The notes: a model not told the origin generated them from the sequence alone. A stretch of 64,000 nucleotides of DNA from Chryseobacterium rhizosphaerae (GCF_003385455.1 NZ_QNUF01000014.1:1-64000); one strand, 5' to 3'; positions 1 to 9,514 are shown, numbered from the stretch's first letter. Numbers and translations: made by a program.

Positions 1-1
1 A

Positions 2-121
2 GAATCGGTATATCTTGATTATTGGGGTGATAAAAATGGAGAAGCTAAGGAGAGAAAAGAGAGGAAAGAAAGAGAGGAAAGAATGAATCAACTTTTAAGT
101 GATTTACAAAAAATTGAATGA
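2..121 (+). CDS. C-terminal end of a gene entering from the left
   Basis: This is an open frame with no start inside the window, closed by TGA at 119-121. The visible 39 residues are strongly charged, with alternating Lys/Arg/Glu (KERKERKEREER) after a short aromatic stretch, and look like a surface helix at the end of a larger protein. The family cannot be recognised from this tail. A good hairpin terminator lies about 55 bases downstream, which supports this being a real gene end. Confidence 0.55.
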   Translation, partial: ESVYLDYWGDKNGEAKERKERKEREERMNQLLSDLQKIE

Positions 122-175
122 TAATAGGTGCTAAGCCAGTAAGGCTATGCGCTCACTTGATCTTTTTTGATGGTT

Positions 176-209
176 CCCTCCTGATCAACTTCAGGAGGGA
201 TTTTATTTT
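176..209 (+). terminator. Rho-independent terminator
   Basis: A perfect 9-bp stem (CCCTCCTGA at 176-184 with TCAGGAGGG at 191-199) and a 6-base loop are followed by ATTTTATTTT. It ends the gene whose tail enters from the left and separates it from the convergent small gene at 227-448. Confidence 0.8.
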
Positions 210-226
210 CTATAAACCGGCTATGG

Positions 227-448
227 TTATTTAAAAGTTTTATAAATATCATCAGCCAGTTCTTTTAAAACGGCTTTAGCATTTTCTAAATCTTTTTCTG
301 TTATTCTTTGTTTACTGTCCCCAGCAATATTTTCATTAAGTTTATTTGTCAATTTTGACGGTGCCGATTTATTATCCGGCCACATTTTCCTTGCCAATTG
401 TGCCGTATTTATCGTTGGATTTCTCTCCAGGAATTCTTTTAATTTCAT
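227..448 (-). CDS. Small DNA-binding (HTH-like) protein
   Basis: This is a 73-residue protein starting at MKLKEFLERNPTINTAQLARKMW. An upstream in-frame Met at 487 would add a hydrophobic stretch that does not suit a regulator, so the ATG at 446-448 is preferred. The middle (INTAQLARKMWPDNKSAPSKLTNKLN) reads as a compact helix-turn-helix with a charged C-terminal helix. Small proteins of this form are common in Chryseobacterium-type genomes, to my knowledge without an assigned role. Nothing in the neighbourhood indicates a target. It is probably a DNA-binding protein, but this rests on pattern only. Confidence 0.55.
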   Translation of the reverse strand: MKLKEFLERNPTINTAQLARKMWPDNKSAPSKLTNKLNENIAGDSKQRITEKDLENAKAVLKELADDIYKTFK

Positions 449-496
449 AATGGCAATATAAAAATTACAAAGGAAGATTAGAAACAAAAGATGGTG

Positions 497-561
497 AAGC
501 TTTTTGTTGTAAGGCGCAAAGATTTTATCTCCGATAAAATTGAATACCGCATCTATTTTTC
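497..561 (+). repeat. 65-bp direct repeat, copy 1
   Basis: The block starts AAGCTTTTTGTTGTAAGGCG and ends ACCGCATCTATTTTTC. It recurs at 689-753 at the same length with only about five substitutions. The ends are sharp, so this is a duplication rather than chance AT-rich similarity. Confidence 0.85.
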
Positions 562-688
562 ATTGTCGTAGGCTATTCATTCTAATTTTTTTAATCTTGT
601 TACTATCCGGGCTATCTTTTTAGTCCTGGGTTTTGTTTGAAAAATTGGGGAATTAAGGTTGGGAAACGCTAAGACGCTAAGATCGTAA

Positions 689-753
689 AAGCTTTCTGTT
701 GTAAGGCGCAAGGATTATATCTCCAATAAAATTGAATACCGCATCTATTTTTC
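689..753 (+). repeat. 65-bp direct repeat, copy 2
   Basis: This is the second copy of the block at 497-561. It lies immediately upstream of the AraC-family gene, so its last bases could sit near that gene's promoter. It is preceded by a short tandem 'cgctaaga' motif. Confidence 0.85.
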
Positions 754-842
754 GATATCTGTACATTATAAAAATTCAACAAATGGCTTACGGTTGTCCA
801 TTTTTTGTATCTTCATGTACTGAAAGCTTATTAAGATCAATC

Positions 843-1598
843 ATGGATAATGACTTCCATTATAATTTCATTGAACCGGATCAGACGATTGCAGATTTTG
901 TAGAAAATCTGGGGACGTTTCAAAACCTTTCTGGAACAGCTAAGGAAGTAGTTATCATTCCTGACGGACGGGTGGACCTGTTCTTTATGCAATCGCCATC
1001 TGAACCTTTTTGTGTTACACTTCTGGGGTTGGAAACTTATCCGGAACAAAGAGAAATCCCTTCAAAAACGACAGCTTTTGTCGTCAGTTTTAAGCCTATC
1101 GCCGTAGAATATATTTTAAAGACCTCTATTGCCGGTTTATTAAATAAGGGGGAAGTACTTTCCAATGATTTCTGGGGGTTTCAAGCGAATGATTTACAGG
1201 ATTTTGAGCTTTGCTGTAAAAAAGCAACGCAAAAAATAAGAGAATCGATTCCTGAAAAAACAGATGAAAGAAAACATCAACTTTTTAAACTTATATATGA
1301 ATCAAAAGGTGAAATGAGTGTAAAGGATCTTTCAGAAAAAATAGGCTGGAGCAGCCGTCAGATCAACCGTTATTTTACAAAACAATTAGGGCTATCCTTA
1401 AAAGCTTATTCTACTATTTTACGTTTCAGAACATCATTGGAACATATTGCACAGGGAAAGCTCTTCCCTGAACTCAATTATACCGACCAAAATCACTTTA
1501 TCAAAGAGGTTAAAAAATTCTCCGGAGTTGCTCCTAAAGAATTGTCTAAAAATAAAAATGACCGATTTGTACTATTATCAGTGTTGAAAGGAAAATAA
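843..1598 (+). CDS. AraC-family transcriptional regulator
   Basis: This 251-residue cytoplasmic regulator has an N-terminal sensing region (about residues 1-140, with PDGRVDLFF, the signature seen in AraC proteins with a DUF6597-like N-terminus). The C-terminal AraC domain is degenerate, with LSEKIGWSSRQINRYFTKQ as the first recognition helix. A longer frame begins at 732, but the extra 37 residues are unlike the family and a TATCTTCA promoter-like element lies within them, so ATG 843 is chosen. The gene ends 27 bases before a TetX-like monooxygenase on the same strand. That spacing suggests co-transcription, with the oxygenase as a likely target (inference). Confidence 0.85.
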   Translation: MDNDFHYNFIEPDQTIADFVENLGTFQNLSGTAKEVVIIPDGRVDLFFMQSPSEPFCVTLLGLETYPEQREIPSKTTAFVVSFKPIAVEYILKTSIAGLLNKGEVLSNDFWGFQANDLQDFELCCKKATQKIRESIPEKTDERKHQLFKLIYESKGEMSVKDLSEKIGWSSRQINRYFTKQLGLSLKAYSTILRFRTSLEHIAQGKLFPELNYTDQNHFIKEVKKFSGVAPKELSKNKNDRFVLLSVLKGK

Positions 1599-1625
1599 AT
1601 TTGCATTGTAAAATTTAAATTAACA

Positions 1626-2789
1626 ATGCTGATAGACAATACATCAATAGCCATCGTCGGTGGTGGTCCTGCAGGACTTACCCTGGCAAGACTTTTACAA
1701 TTGAAAAACGCGAATGTAAAAGTATATGAAAGAGATCCTAATAAAAATGCACGGGTACAGGGTTCTCCTCTTGATATGCATGAAAATTCCGGACTGGCAG
1801 CTTTACGTAAAGCTGACCTGTTGGAAGAATTCAAAAAGACATTCCGTCCCGGTGCAGATAAGACCCTTATTATGAATGAACAGGCTGAAATATTTTTCAG
1901 CGACCACGAACTAAAACCTGAGGAAGATTTTGGAGCTGAACATTTCCGTCCGGAAATAGACCGTGGTCCGCTGAGAAATATGCTGCTGGAGTCATTACAT
2001 CCTGAAACCGTAGTTTGGGACAGTCATTTTTTATCAATGGAGGCCCGGCAGGGAGGCTGGATCCTTCATTTCAAAAATGGAACTTCCGCTTATGCCGATC
2101 TTGTGATTGCAGCAGATGGTGCTCATTCTAAAATACGTCCTTACCTCACAGAAATGAAACCTATCTATTCCGGAATCATCATGCTTGAGGGCAATGTTTC
2201 AAAGGAAGCGGCCCCGCATATTGATGCACTGATCAAAGGGGGCAAAATAATGGCTTTTGGAAATTCCAAGAATATACTGCTGGGTCAGAAAGGCAACGGT
2301 GATCTTGGGTTTTATGCCAGCTTTAAAGCAGATGAAAACTGGAGTGTACACAGTGGCCTGGACTTTTCGGATAAGATGCAGGTTTTGAAATGGTTTAAAA
2401 TAGAATATTCTGAATGGAACAGCATCTGGGATGAATTATTTGAAAATGCTCAGACTCCTTTTATCCCCCGCCCGATCTACTCTATGCCTTTGAACCAAAG
2501 CTGGGAAACAAAGCCCAACTTAACTCTGCTGGGTGATGCCGCTCATGTGATGCCGCCATTTGCAGGTGAAGGTGCCAATATGGCCATGCTGGACTCTCTG
2601 GAACTTAGTGAATGTCTGACAAACCATACTTATTCCACTTTACAGGAAGCTATTTCTGCCTATGAAATAAAAATGCGCAAAAGAGCCGGCATTGCCACCC
2701 AGGAATCCCTTGAAAACGGAGAACGGATGCATTCTGAAAAAGCGTTAGTTAGTATGCTGAAATTTTTTAATGGTCATATAACTTCATAG
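1626..2789 (+). CDS. FAD-dependent monooxygenase, TetX-like
   Basis: This 387-residue flavoprotein of the group A aromatic hydroxylase fold is close in length to TetX (388 residues). The N-terminal Rossmann motif is IVGGGPAGLTLARLLQ (from residue 10), and the second FAD site is LLGDAAHVMPPFAGEGANMAMLD. Recalled alignment with TetX gives collinear motifs (VYERD, LRxxLLxSL, VIWD). The positions corresponding to the TetX drug-contact residues appear changed: the Gln in NIQAD becomes Leu, the Arg in GNRLMA becomes Lys, and the His in LHFG becomes Gly. It should hydroxylate some small aromatic or polyketide-like compound, but tetracycline inactivation is not supported. It lies directly behind an AraC regulator and before a strong terminator. 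Confidence 0.85.
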   Translation: MLIDNTSIAIVGGGPAGLTLARLLQLKNANVKVYERDPNKNARVQGSPLDMHENSGLAALRKADLLEEFKKTFRPGADKTLIMNEQAEIFFSDHELKPEEDFGAEHFRPEIDRGPLRNMLLESLHPETVVWDSHFLSMEARQGGWILHFKNGTSAYADLVIAADGAHSKIRPYLTEMKPIYSGIIMLEGNVSKEAAPHIDALIKGGKIMAFGNSKNILLGQKGNGDLGFYASFKADENWSVHSGLDFSDKMQVLKWFKIEYSEWNSIWDELFENAQTPFIPRPIYSMPLNQSWETKPNLTLLGDAAHVMPPFAGEGANMAMLDSLELSECLTNHTYSTLQEAISAYEIKMRKRAGIATQESLENGERMHSEKALVSMLKFFNGHITS

Positions 2790-2794
2790 TAAAC

Positions 2795-2826
2795 AAAAGG
2801 CTGCCTCCAATAAGAGACAGCCTTTT
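2795..2826 (+). terminator. Bidirectional Rho-independent terminator
   Basis: A 9-bp stem (AAAAGGCTG at 2795-2803 with CAGCCTTTT at 2818-2826) spans a 14-base loop. It lies between two converging genes and has A and T tracts suited to both directions. Confidence 0.75.
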
Positions 2827-2885
2827 AGTTAATACATCTTTTTTCTCTCCATTTTCAAAAATCTTAATGTGGAGATTTATTCATC

Positions 2886-5800
2886 TTATTTCTTGATCAA
2901 CTTATTATTATAAGTGTTTTTGTCATCTTTTATCGTCATTACATACATTCCTTTTACCAGAGAAGCCACATTGATTTTTCCTTCAACTTTTCCCTCCTGA
3001 ACAAGTCTTCCATCTGCACTGTAGATTTTGTAATCCGCTTTACTTCTAAGGTTCTTCACTTCTACAAATGTATCCGCAGGATTAGGGTAAATAGATACCT
3101 CTGATGATTTTATATCTTTTACTTCTCTCACAGCAAGTGTATTATCAGTAATTCTCACAGGAAGATCCATAATACCTCCTGCCTGACTTGGTATTTCACC
3201 GCACAAATCATCCAAAGAGCTGGTGGCATACTTACATACAATCCTCATTCTTGTCAACTTATCTCCTGAATACGTAGCTGATGGAACTGTAAAATTAATA
3301 GTCCCCATCCCAATATCACCTTTAGGTGCTGTTCCGGATACTTGAGCGATTCTTTCTGACACTTCGAAAACTCCATTTCTATTGTAATCAATCCAGGCAG
3401 ACATATTTACAGGCATGCTTTGTAATAAGTTTCCTATTCTAGGTGCAATAGTATAGGTGCTACCCTGTGTCAAATTAATAATCTTATTAGGATCTTCACT
3501 TAAATCTTTATATGATCTTGCCGTAACATCAGTATAATTAATATTAGCAACAACTACTTTCAAAATTGCTCCTAAATAAGGTGATCCAGAACTTAATATA
3601 CAGTAATCAACACCTGTCTTTAATCCTTTTGTTTTAAATGAATAGTTATTAGAAAAAACCCCAAGAGATGAATTGACTACAGAAGCCACCTGTACTTCAT
3701 AATTCGTTTCGTCTTCTAAGTTATTCAACACTACTGAATTTGCAGCACTTACAACATTAGACCAATTCACAGTTCCTTCTTTTCTGTAATTAATTGAATA
3801 AGTAGCTCCAGGAATACTGTTCCATGAAACTCTTGCTGTTGTTTTGAAAACCTCAGTATCCAAAGTAGAGATACCTGTAGGAGCTAATGTAGAAGATGTA
3901 GGGGCACCTCCTACAGTAATAACAGGAGAAATTGCATAAAATATACTACCTACAGCCGATATTCTTAGTTTAACGGTACCACTTAGGCTACCCGGCATTT
4001 GCACATTATAATTTCCTGTATTGGGAGTTGCAGTCACAAGATCTGCCCATGTAATTCCGTTATCAGTGGTGTAATCTATTTTTACAGCTGCTACATTATA
4101 AGGAGCTGTATTTGTATTCGCAACATCCCAATATATTGTGTTTACGGCATCATTATACAGTACTGAAGATGTTGTAAGTCCATTGAATTTGAAAGGTCCA
4201 TCATTTCCTACCGTTACTGAGGTTGTTGAGCTGGAAACCATTGGACGTTGTGGATTTTGATCTCTTACAGTTACTGCATAATTCAAAACACGAGGAATAT
4301 AAGATACAGTTTCCCATTCTTGCTTGTTAGTTAATCCTCCATTCATTACTGTCTCTAGTTTAGGAAAATATCTTCTTCCATTCGGTGATCCGGGAAGCGA
4401 TCTTGTGAGGGCTCCTTTTGAATTATATCCCCAACCGCTGTCTCCTGAAATGGTGGAAAATTCATCTGTACTGTCATTCTGCTCCCATGTATAATTTATA
4501 GGATCATTTTCAGCATCGGTAGCTGAAGCTTCAAGATAATAAGCGGTACCTTTAGGAATACTATAAGCTGCCAATGGATTGATCACCGGAGCCGTATTAT
4601 TATTGATATTTTGAGAGACTCCACAATTAAGTTTATTTTCTAAATTAGTTAACACCTGATCAATTGATTTATAATGAAAATATCCATCCGAATTAGCCTG
4701 AACATTATCATATGTAATGCCTGCATATCCCATAATAGTTGTTCCTCCTCCAGGCTCTACATTAGCTCCCTCATTAGCATCTGTGACAGATGTGTTGGAA
4801 AACGTATGGTTAGCTCCCAGTTGATGTCCCATTTCATGGGCAGCGGTAAAGTCAAAAATTTCACCTACAGGTACAGGTCCTCTGGTAAAAGCTGATCCTT
4901 TTTTAATATCCATATTATTAGCGGGATCCGGATCTGTACAGACAATCCCAATTCCTCCGGCATTTCCACTTCTTTCTGCATTTTGATGAAAAACGTGCCC
5001 AATATCATAATTGGCATTTCCTACCTCAGAAGTAAGTGTTTGCTGTAATTGAGTATTTAAATCATTTGTATAAGGATCTGTAGCAGCATCAAGATAGATG
5101 ATTTGTGGGAGATTCTGAACCGTAAAATGAGCTCCAAAATCACGTTCGAAAACACCATTTATTCTTGTCATTGTATTATTCATAGCGGCCAGAACAATTC
5201 CTTTTTTTATATCATCGGGAGCATTGCTGGGAGTTCCTGCTGCTGTTAGTTGATATTGGCTGTATTCTCCTGTAGCGGACAATGCCATTCTGAAATCTCT
5301 GTATTTTGTGTTAGTTGGTCTGCTGGCAATTCCTACTCCCGAAAGCATTTTTTTACCATTCTCTACTAACTTATTAATGTCATTAAGATGATGTTCTCCC
5401 GTTTCGCATTTAAAGCCATGTTCTCCCCTCTCTTTTGTTTTGTAGAAAACTCCATAAGTTTGTTTATCAGCACTTATCGGCTCTATAAACTGAAATACCC
5501 CGTCTTTGATAATCATAGACTGCATATCACCTGGAGACGTACTGAATCTCAAATATTTAGAAGGATCATCCACTCCAACTCCTACATAAGAACCTAGCTG
5601 ATATCTGTCTACCAGAGATCTATCCATCACCGGATTGCTATAGACCGCAAATTTTTCGATTCTTCCTTCTGCAGTTGGTAAAGAAATAATAACAGGTTTT
5701 GCATTTCTTCCTGTTTCTGCAGCATCTTTTAGAAGGTTTCTCAGAGATTGTAAGTTTAGCTGGTACGAGTACTGAACTTCAATATTTTTATCTATTTGAG

Positions 5801-5891
5801 ATGATTTTTGAGAAGCAGGTTCCCATCTCTGTCCATAGGTAGCTATACTTCCAGCTACTAATGTACTAACCAATAATAATTTTTTTTTCAT
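2886..5891 (-). CDS. Secreted zinc metalloprotease with type IX sorting domain
   Basis: This 1001-residue secreted protease starts with a Sec signal peptide (MKKKLLLVSTLVAGSIATYG/Q). A long propeptide-like region precedes the reprolysin-like catalytic domain, whose zinc motif HEMGHQLGANH starts at residue 352 (His352, Glu353, His356, His362), with a downstream Met-turn (TTIMGYAG). A fibronectin type III module (near TARVSWNSIPGATYSINYRKEG) and a GEVED-like domain (SAWIDYNRNGVFE ... PVRIT) follow. The last 75 residues form a Por-type sorting domain (IYPNPADTFVEV, SADGRLVQEG, KGMYVMTI), which directs export through the type IX system and cleavage at the surface. The gene is monocistronic with a long AT-rich upstream region. 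The host substrate is unknown. Confidence 0.92.
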   Translation of the reverse strand: MKKKLLLVSTLVAGSIATYGQRWEPASQKSSQIDKNIEVQYSYQLNLQSLRNLLKDAAETGRNAKPVIISLPTAEGRIEKFAVYSNPVMDRSLVDRYQLGSYVGVGVDDPSKYLRFSTSPGDMQSMIIKDGVFQFIEPISADKQTYGVFYKTKERGEHGFKCETGEHHLNDINKLVENGKKMLSGVGIASRPTNTKYRDFRMALSATGEYSQYQLTAAGTPSNAPDDIKKGIVLAAMNNTMTRINGVFERDFGAHFTVQNLPQIIYLDAATDPYTNDLNTQLQQTLTSEVGNANYDIGHVFHQNAERSGNAGGIGIVCTDPDPANNMDIKKGSAFTRGPVPVGEIFDFTAAHEMGHQLGANHTFSNTSVTDANEGANVEPGGGTTIMGYAGITYDNVQANSDGYFHYKSIDQVLTNLENKLNCGVSQNINNNTAPVINPLAAYSIPKGTAYYLEASATDAENDPINYTWEQNDSTDEFSTISGDSGWGYNSKGALTRSLPGSPNGRRYFPKLETVMNGGLTNKQEWETVSYIPRVLNYAVTVRDQNPQRPMVSSSTTSVTVGNDGPFKFNGLTTSSVLYNDAVNTIYWDVANTNTAPYNVAAVKIDYTTDNGITWADLVTATPNTGNYNVQMPGSLSGTVKLRISAVGSIFYAISPVITVGGAPTSSTLAPTGISTLDTEVFKTTARVSWNSIPGATYSINYRKEGTVNWSNVVSAANSVVLNNLEDETNYEVQVASVVNSSLGVFSNNYSFKTKGLKTGVDYCILSSGSPYLGAILKVVVANINYTDVTARSYKDLSEDPNKIINLTQGSTYTIAPRIGNLLQSMPVNMSAWIDYNRNGVFEVSERIAQVSGTAPKGDIGMGTINFTVPSATYSGDKLTRMRIVCKYATSSLDDLCGEIPSQAGGIMDLPVRITDNTLAVREVKDIKSSEVSIYPNPADTFVEVKNLRSKADYKIYSADGRLVQEGKVEGKINVASLVKGMYVMTIKDDKNTYNNKLIKK

Positions 5892-6428
5892 AATGTTTTT
5901 TAATATTTTTCAAGTATAATTCTTAATGTGAGTAAAGAATAATTTTGGCAAAAACTATCTTCATTTGGTTTTTAATTAAGTAACAAAAAACAATGTCAAT
6001 TTATATTTTTAAATAGTAAATAGCATTAGATAGATCTACTACATAGATACAACACAATATACAACGTACTGAAATCCAACAACATACAAATCAAGTTGAT
6101 TATTCTCCTGATGAAAAAAAGATTACAGAATGCTAAAAATTAATGAGAAAAAGAGATAAAGATGTTATCATTGAGCACTTAGAAAGTACACATTTTAATA
6201 ATCAATTAAAAAAATCGATGATGCATAGAATTTCAACAAAAACAGATAAATGATAAAAAAAAATTAAACAAAAATAATAATGTAGTACGTATGTAGTAGG
6301 TGGTTATTTTTGAATTTCATGAAAAATATTCAAATTTGAAAAAGCAAATCACCAAAAAGCTAAATGGTGAAAAAAAACATTTCGAATAACTGCCTGATGG
6401 AATCATCAGGCAGTTTTTTATATCGGAT
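5892..6428. other. Long AT-rich intergenic region
   Basis: About 540 bases without a supportable gene lie upstream of the protease gene. Nothing coding is visible on either strand. The left part should contain the protease promoter, and the right end holds a hairpin at 6388-6419. Confidence 0.6.
6388..6419 (-). terminator. Terminator hairpin after the first TPR-HTH gene
   Basis: A perfect 11-bp stem (AACTGCCTGAT at 6388-6398 with ATCAGGCAGTT at 6405-6415) has a 6-base loop. It is followed on the + strand by T6 and preceded by A7 a few bases away, so it could work in both directions. The gene it most plausibly ends is the minus-strand TPR-HTH gene that stops at 6429. Confidence 0.7.
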
Positions 6429-7853
6429 TTATACCAAATTATCAAAAAAATGATAAATATCTGTCTCTGTAGGGATATTAAGTCTTTTTCTGATTCTGTA
6501 TTTTTTCTGCTGAACAGTCCGGTGTTGGATGAGTGTATAACTGGCAATTTCTTTTGAGGTAAAATGTAATTTTAACATAGCACAAAATGTAAGCTCGGAA
6601 GCTTCAAGACTAGGATTGATAATGAGAAGCTTATTGATAAACTCAGGATAGCTTTCTTTAAACCTGTTAAAAAATTCAGGATCATTTTTCCTTGCCAGTT
6701 CCAGAATTTCGTCCTGTTTATTATCATCTGCTTTGGCTTTTAATTTTTCTGTTTCGACTTTAAGTGCTTCTTTTTTCTTCCTCAGTATGTCTATAATCCT
6801 CCAGGCATATATTCCCAGAACAGAAAACCCCACAAGCGATAATAGGATTACCCATTGCACATTTTTATCATGCCTTTTAGTATCTTTTTTGGTTTCATCA
6901 ATAAAAGATTCCATATCCTTGTTAATGGTTGTAAATATTGCAATATTGGTTTTATCTATTGCATTGGTATAAGCATTTAAATAAAAATAAGCTTTTTCTT
7001 TGTCTCCTTTTTTTTCATATACCATTCTGAGATCGTTGTAAATATATTTGGTATAATTAGCATATACACGCCGTGTCTTTTTATCAATTTCAAGGGCCTG
7101 TAAAAGCATTTCCTCTGCTTTATCATATTGTCCGTCTACAAAGTACCATTCTCCCATCATCGTATTGGTATAAAGCGCTATCCCATCTTTTTTTCCGGAA
7201 ATATTGGTCTTATGATAGGCTGTTGCTATATATTTGTAGGCAGAATCCTGATACCTGTAATAAACATAATCTCCTATAGCACATTCTGCGTATCCTGTAT
7301 TATCAATCTTTTGAGCCTTTTGAAAAAATTTCAATCCTTTCTGGTATTCTTTCTTCAAGGAAAAATAAACACCCAGTCTAATATAAATATCGAAAAGCAG
7401 CTTATCTTTTAATTTAGAATTTTCACTTTTATAAATATTATTCAATGCTTTATTATAATTCTCAAAAGCCTTATCCGTTTTGCTAAGTTCAAAATTAAAC
7501 CGTCCATACGCAGTATAGAATATTGCTTTATGAAGGTTATTTTGAGAATTTTCCAGAACATTTTTTGCTTTACCAAAAAGCACTTCCGATTTTTGAAAAT
7601 TTCCAAGAGAAATATTCAATTTAGCTAGATTGACATAGGTCAAAGCCTTCCCTTCTTCATAGCCCATTTGATTAGCTTGTCTGTAATATTTTGTATTAAG
7701 ACTGACAAGAGAATCATATTCCCCGGATAGGCTGAACTGCTCATTTTTTTCCCCTAAAGAAATATCAAAGTTTTCTTCATCCTGTTTACGGGAACGCTGA
7801 TTACACGAAACCAAAACAATCAGCACAATAAAAAGAAAAAAACGGATCATCAT
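6429..7853 (-). CDS. TPR lipoprotein with membrane helix and LuxR-like HTH (paralogue 1 of 3)
   Basis: This 474-residue protein starts with a lipoprotein-type signal (IVLIVLVSC). A ladder of TPR helices follows (about residues 40-300), then one transmembrane helix (WVILLSLVGFSVLGIYAW), a basic coiled coil (LRKKKEALKVETEKLKAKA) and a C-terminal HTH (ASELTFCAMLKLHFTSKEIASYTLIQHRTVQQKKYRIRKRL, shown here only to mark the region, within the last 70 residues). The layout suggests a membrane sensor whose periplasmic TPRs control a cytoplasmic DNA-binding domain. The order signal-TPR-TM-coil-HTH is a known Bacteroidetes arrangement. Two closer paralogues lie upstream on the same strand. Target genes are unknown. 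Confidence 0.85.
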   Translation of the reverse strand: MMIRFFLFIVLIVLVSCNQRSRKQDEENFDISLGEKNEQFSLSGEYDSLVSLNTKYYRQANQMGYEEGKALTYVNLAKLNISLGNFQKSEVLFGKAKNVLENSQNNLHKAIFYTAYGRFNFELSKTDKAFENYNKALNNIYKSENSKLKDKLLFDIYIRLGVYFSLKKEYQKGLKFFQKAQKIDNTGYAECAIGDYVYYRYQDSAYKYIATAYHKTNISGKKDGIALYTNTMMGEWYFVDGQYDKAEEMLLQALEIDKKTRRVYANYTKYIYNDLRMVYEKKGDKEKAYFYLNAYTNAIDKTNIAIFTTINKDMESFIDETKKDTKRHDKNVQWVILLSLVGFSVLGIYAWRIIDILRKKKEALKVETEKLKAKADDNKQDEILELARKNDPEFFNRFKESYPEFINKLLIINPSLEASELTFCAMLKLHFTSKEIASYTLIQHRTVQQKKYRIRKRLNIPTETDIYHFFDNLV

Positions 7854-8011
7854 ATTTTTTAATATTTTCCAATATAATTTATGAGTAAAAAAACTGTTTT
7901 TTTAACAGGTAATAATATTCTCTACTCTTTATACTTCACTTGTTTCACATTGAATAAAACCTTTTTCTAAAATTCATTTGACAATACTATACTTATCATT
8001 ATTATTTTTTA

Positions 8012-9508
8012 TTATAAACCATCAAAAAAATCATAAATATCTTCTTCTGCCGGAATATCCAGCCTCTTTCTGATCCGGTATTTTTTTTGCTGAACCGACT
8101 TATGCTGTACAAAAGTATAATCAGCAATCTCTTTGGATGAAAGACGGAGTTTCAGCATAGCACAGAAAGCCAGTTCAGAATTTTCGAGACCAGGATTAAT
8201 CTTTAAAAGGGCACCTGCAAAATCCGGATACAGTTCTTTGAATTTCAACAAAAAAGAAGAATCATTTCTTTTCACCAGTTCCATAACTTCCTGAAACATC
8301 TTGGTATTTACGTGTCTTTTCAAATCTTCAGTTTCCATTTTTAAACTTCTTTTTTTCAGTCTCAGGGTATTGATAACCTTCCGAACATAGACTCCCGAAA
8401 CAGTAACTACAGCAATAGCTAATGCAATAGCCAGGGGCAGTTTATTTCTCTTCCAGTCCGATTCTCTCTTTGTTTCCGATATAAATTCATCCAACGTATG
8501 ATTTATTGCAATTAATTGGGCAGAACTGGATTTTCCCCGTTCTTCCATATATTTTTTCAGATAATAATAGGCTTTGTCCTCTTCATGCATTTTTTTATAC
8601 ATTTCTGCTAAAGATTGATATACTTCTACCATATGTGAAGAATATGTATGTCTTATTTTTACATTAATTCCCAGTGCTTTTTTAAGATTTTTTTCTGCCT
8701 CTTTATAATTGTTGATCTCATTATAATAGTAGCCCATCGTATAATATACCCAAAGAGATTCTACATTATTTATTTTCTCGGTCAGTATTTTTTCTTCTGC
8801 TCTGTGAATGTATATTCCTGCAGGTTCCAGCTGGTGCGTAAATAAATAATATTGCGCCACCATACAGTTGGTATATGCTGAATTTTCTAATTCATTTGCT
8901 TTTAACAAACATTTCAAAGAAGTTCCCGACCACCCTTTCCATGCAAAATAAGCTCCTCTGTTCACCAATAGCCTTGGAAGAAGTTTATCATTGAATTCTG
9001 ACTTTTTGACATCCTTTACATCATGAAGTGCCTTGTCATTGTATTCTATCGCCTTATCATACAGTTTAAAATGAGAATAATATTTACTATAACTATCATA
9101 AAACAACGCTTTATGATATGCATTTCCGGATTTATATAAAGCTTTTTCTGCTTTTTCAAAAAAAACCAAAGCCCTTTCATAATTTCCGGCAGAAACATTC
9201 ACCCTTGCTATATTGAGATAACAAAGTCCTTTCCCTTCTCTATAACCCAATTTTCCTGCTTTTTTCAAATAGTCTATGTTCAGGCGGATAAGAGCTTCAT
9301 ATTCACCTGATGACAACAAAAAATCATTCTTACTCAGTAAATTGTTATCAAAGGTTTCTTTCTCTTTTTCACTTATATTCTTATGTCCACATGAAACCAA
9401 GACCAGTAACAAACCTATACAAAAGATATAGGTGCTAGTCTTCTTTACTTGTTTTAAAAGGTCTAACAACCTCTTTTCAAATTCATATGACAACATATTG
9501 ATTATCAT
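8012..9508 (-). CDS. TPR lipoprotein with membrane helix and LuxR-like HTH (paralogue 2 of 3)
   Basis: This 498-residue paralogue of the next gene has a lipoprotein signal (FCIGLLLVLVSCG), TPR repeats, a single membrane helix (PLAIALAIAVVTVSGVYV), a basic coiled coil (LRLKKRSLKMETEDLK) and a C-terminal HTH with the HKSVQQKKYRIRKRL recognition region. The start is uncertain. The first ATG puts about 20 charged residues before the signal core, and this start falls 6 bases after the stop of the upstream paralogue. Codons between that Met and the signal offer only a TTG alternative. The near identity of its last 130 residues with paralogue 3 points to a recent duplication or gene conversion. Confidence 0.82.
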   Translation of the reverse strand: MIINMLSYEFEKRLLDLLKQVKKTSTYIFCIGLLLVLVSCGHKNISEKEKETFDNNLLSKNDFLLSSGEYEALIRLNIDYLKKAGKLGYREGKGLCYLNIARVNVSAGNYERALVFFEKAEKALYKSGNAYHKALFYDSYSKYYSHFKLYDKAIEYNDKALHDVKDVKKSEFNDKLLPRLLVNRGAYFAWKGWSGTSLKCLLKANELENSAYTNCMVAQYYLFTHQLEPAGIYIHRAEEKILTEKINNVESLWVYYTMGYYYNEINNYKEAEKNLKKALGINVKIRHTYSSHMVEVYQSLAEMYKKMHEEDKAYYYLKKYMEERGKSSSAQLIAINHTLDEFISETKRESDWKRNKLPLAIALAIAVVTVSGVYVRKVINTLRLKKRSLKMETEDLKRHVNTKMFQEVMELVKRNDSSFLLKFKELYPDFAGALLKINPGLENSELAFCAMLKLRLSSKEIADYTFVQHKSVQQKKYRIRKRLDIPAEEDIYDFFDGL

Positions 9509-9514
9509 CCTTTT

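Larger units (their letters stand above)
449..842. other. Intergenic region with a duplicated 65-bp block
   Basis: No convincing gene is present between the small DNA-binding gene and the AraC-family gene. The region holds two direct copies of a 65-bp block (497-561 and 689-753) and a 'cgctaagacgctaagatcg' repeat-like stretch just before the second copy. Both are typical of dispersed intergenic repeats in this group. Confidence 0.6.

Noticed and set aside
5388..5597. Plus-strand frames inside the protease gene (also 4674-4895)
   Set aside because: They are antisense to a gene with a clear signal peptide, zinc motif and sorting domain.
6036..6299. Distant inverted copies CTACTACATA (6036-6045) and TATGTAGTAG (6290-6299)
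   Set aside because: Ten bases over a 250-base distance in AT-rich DNA may be chance, and no gene arrangement explains it.
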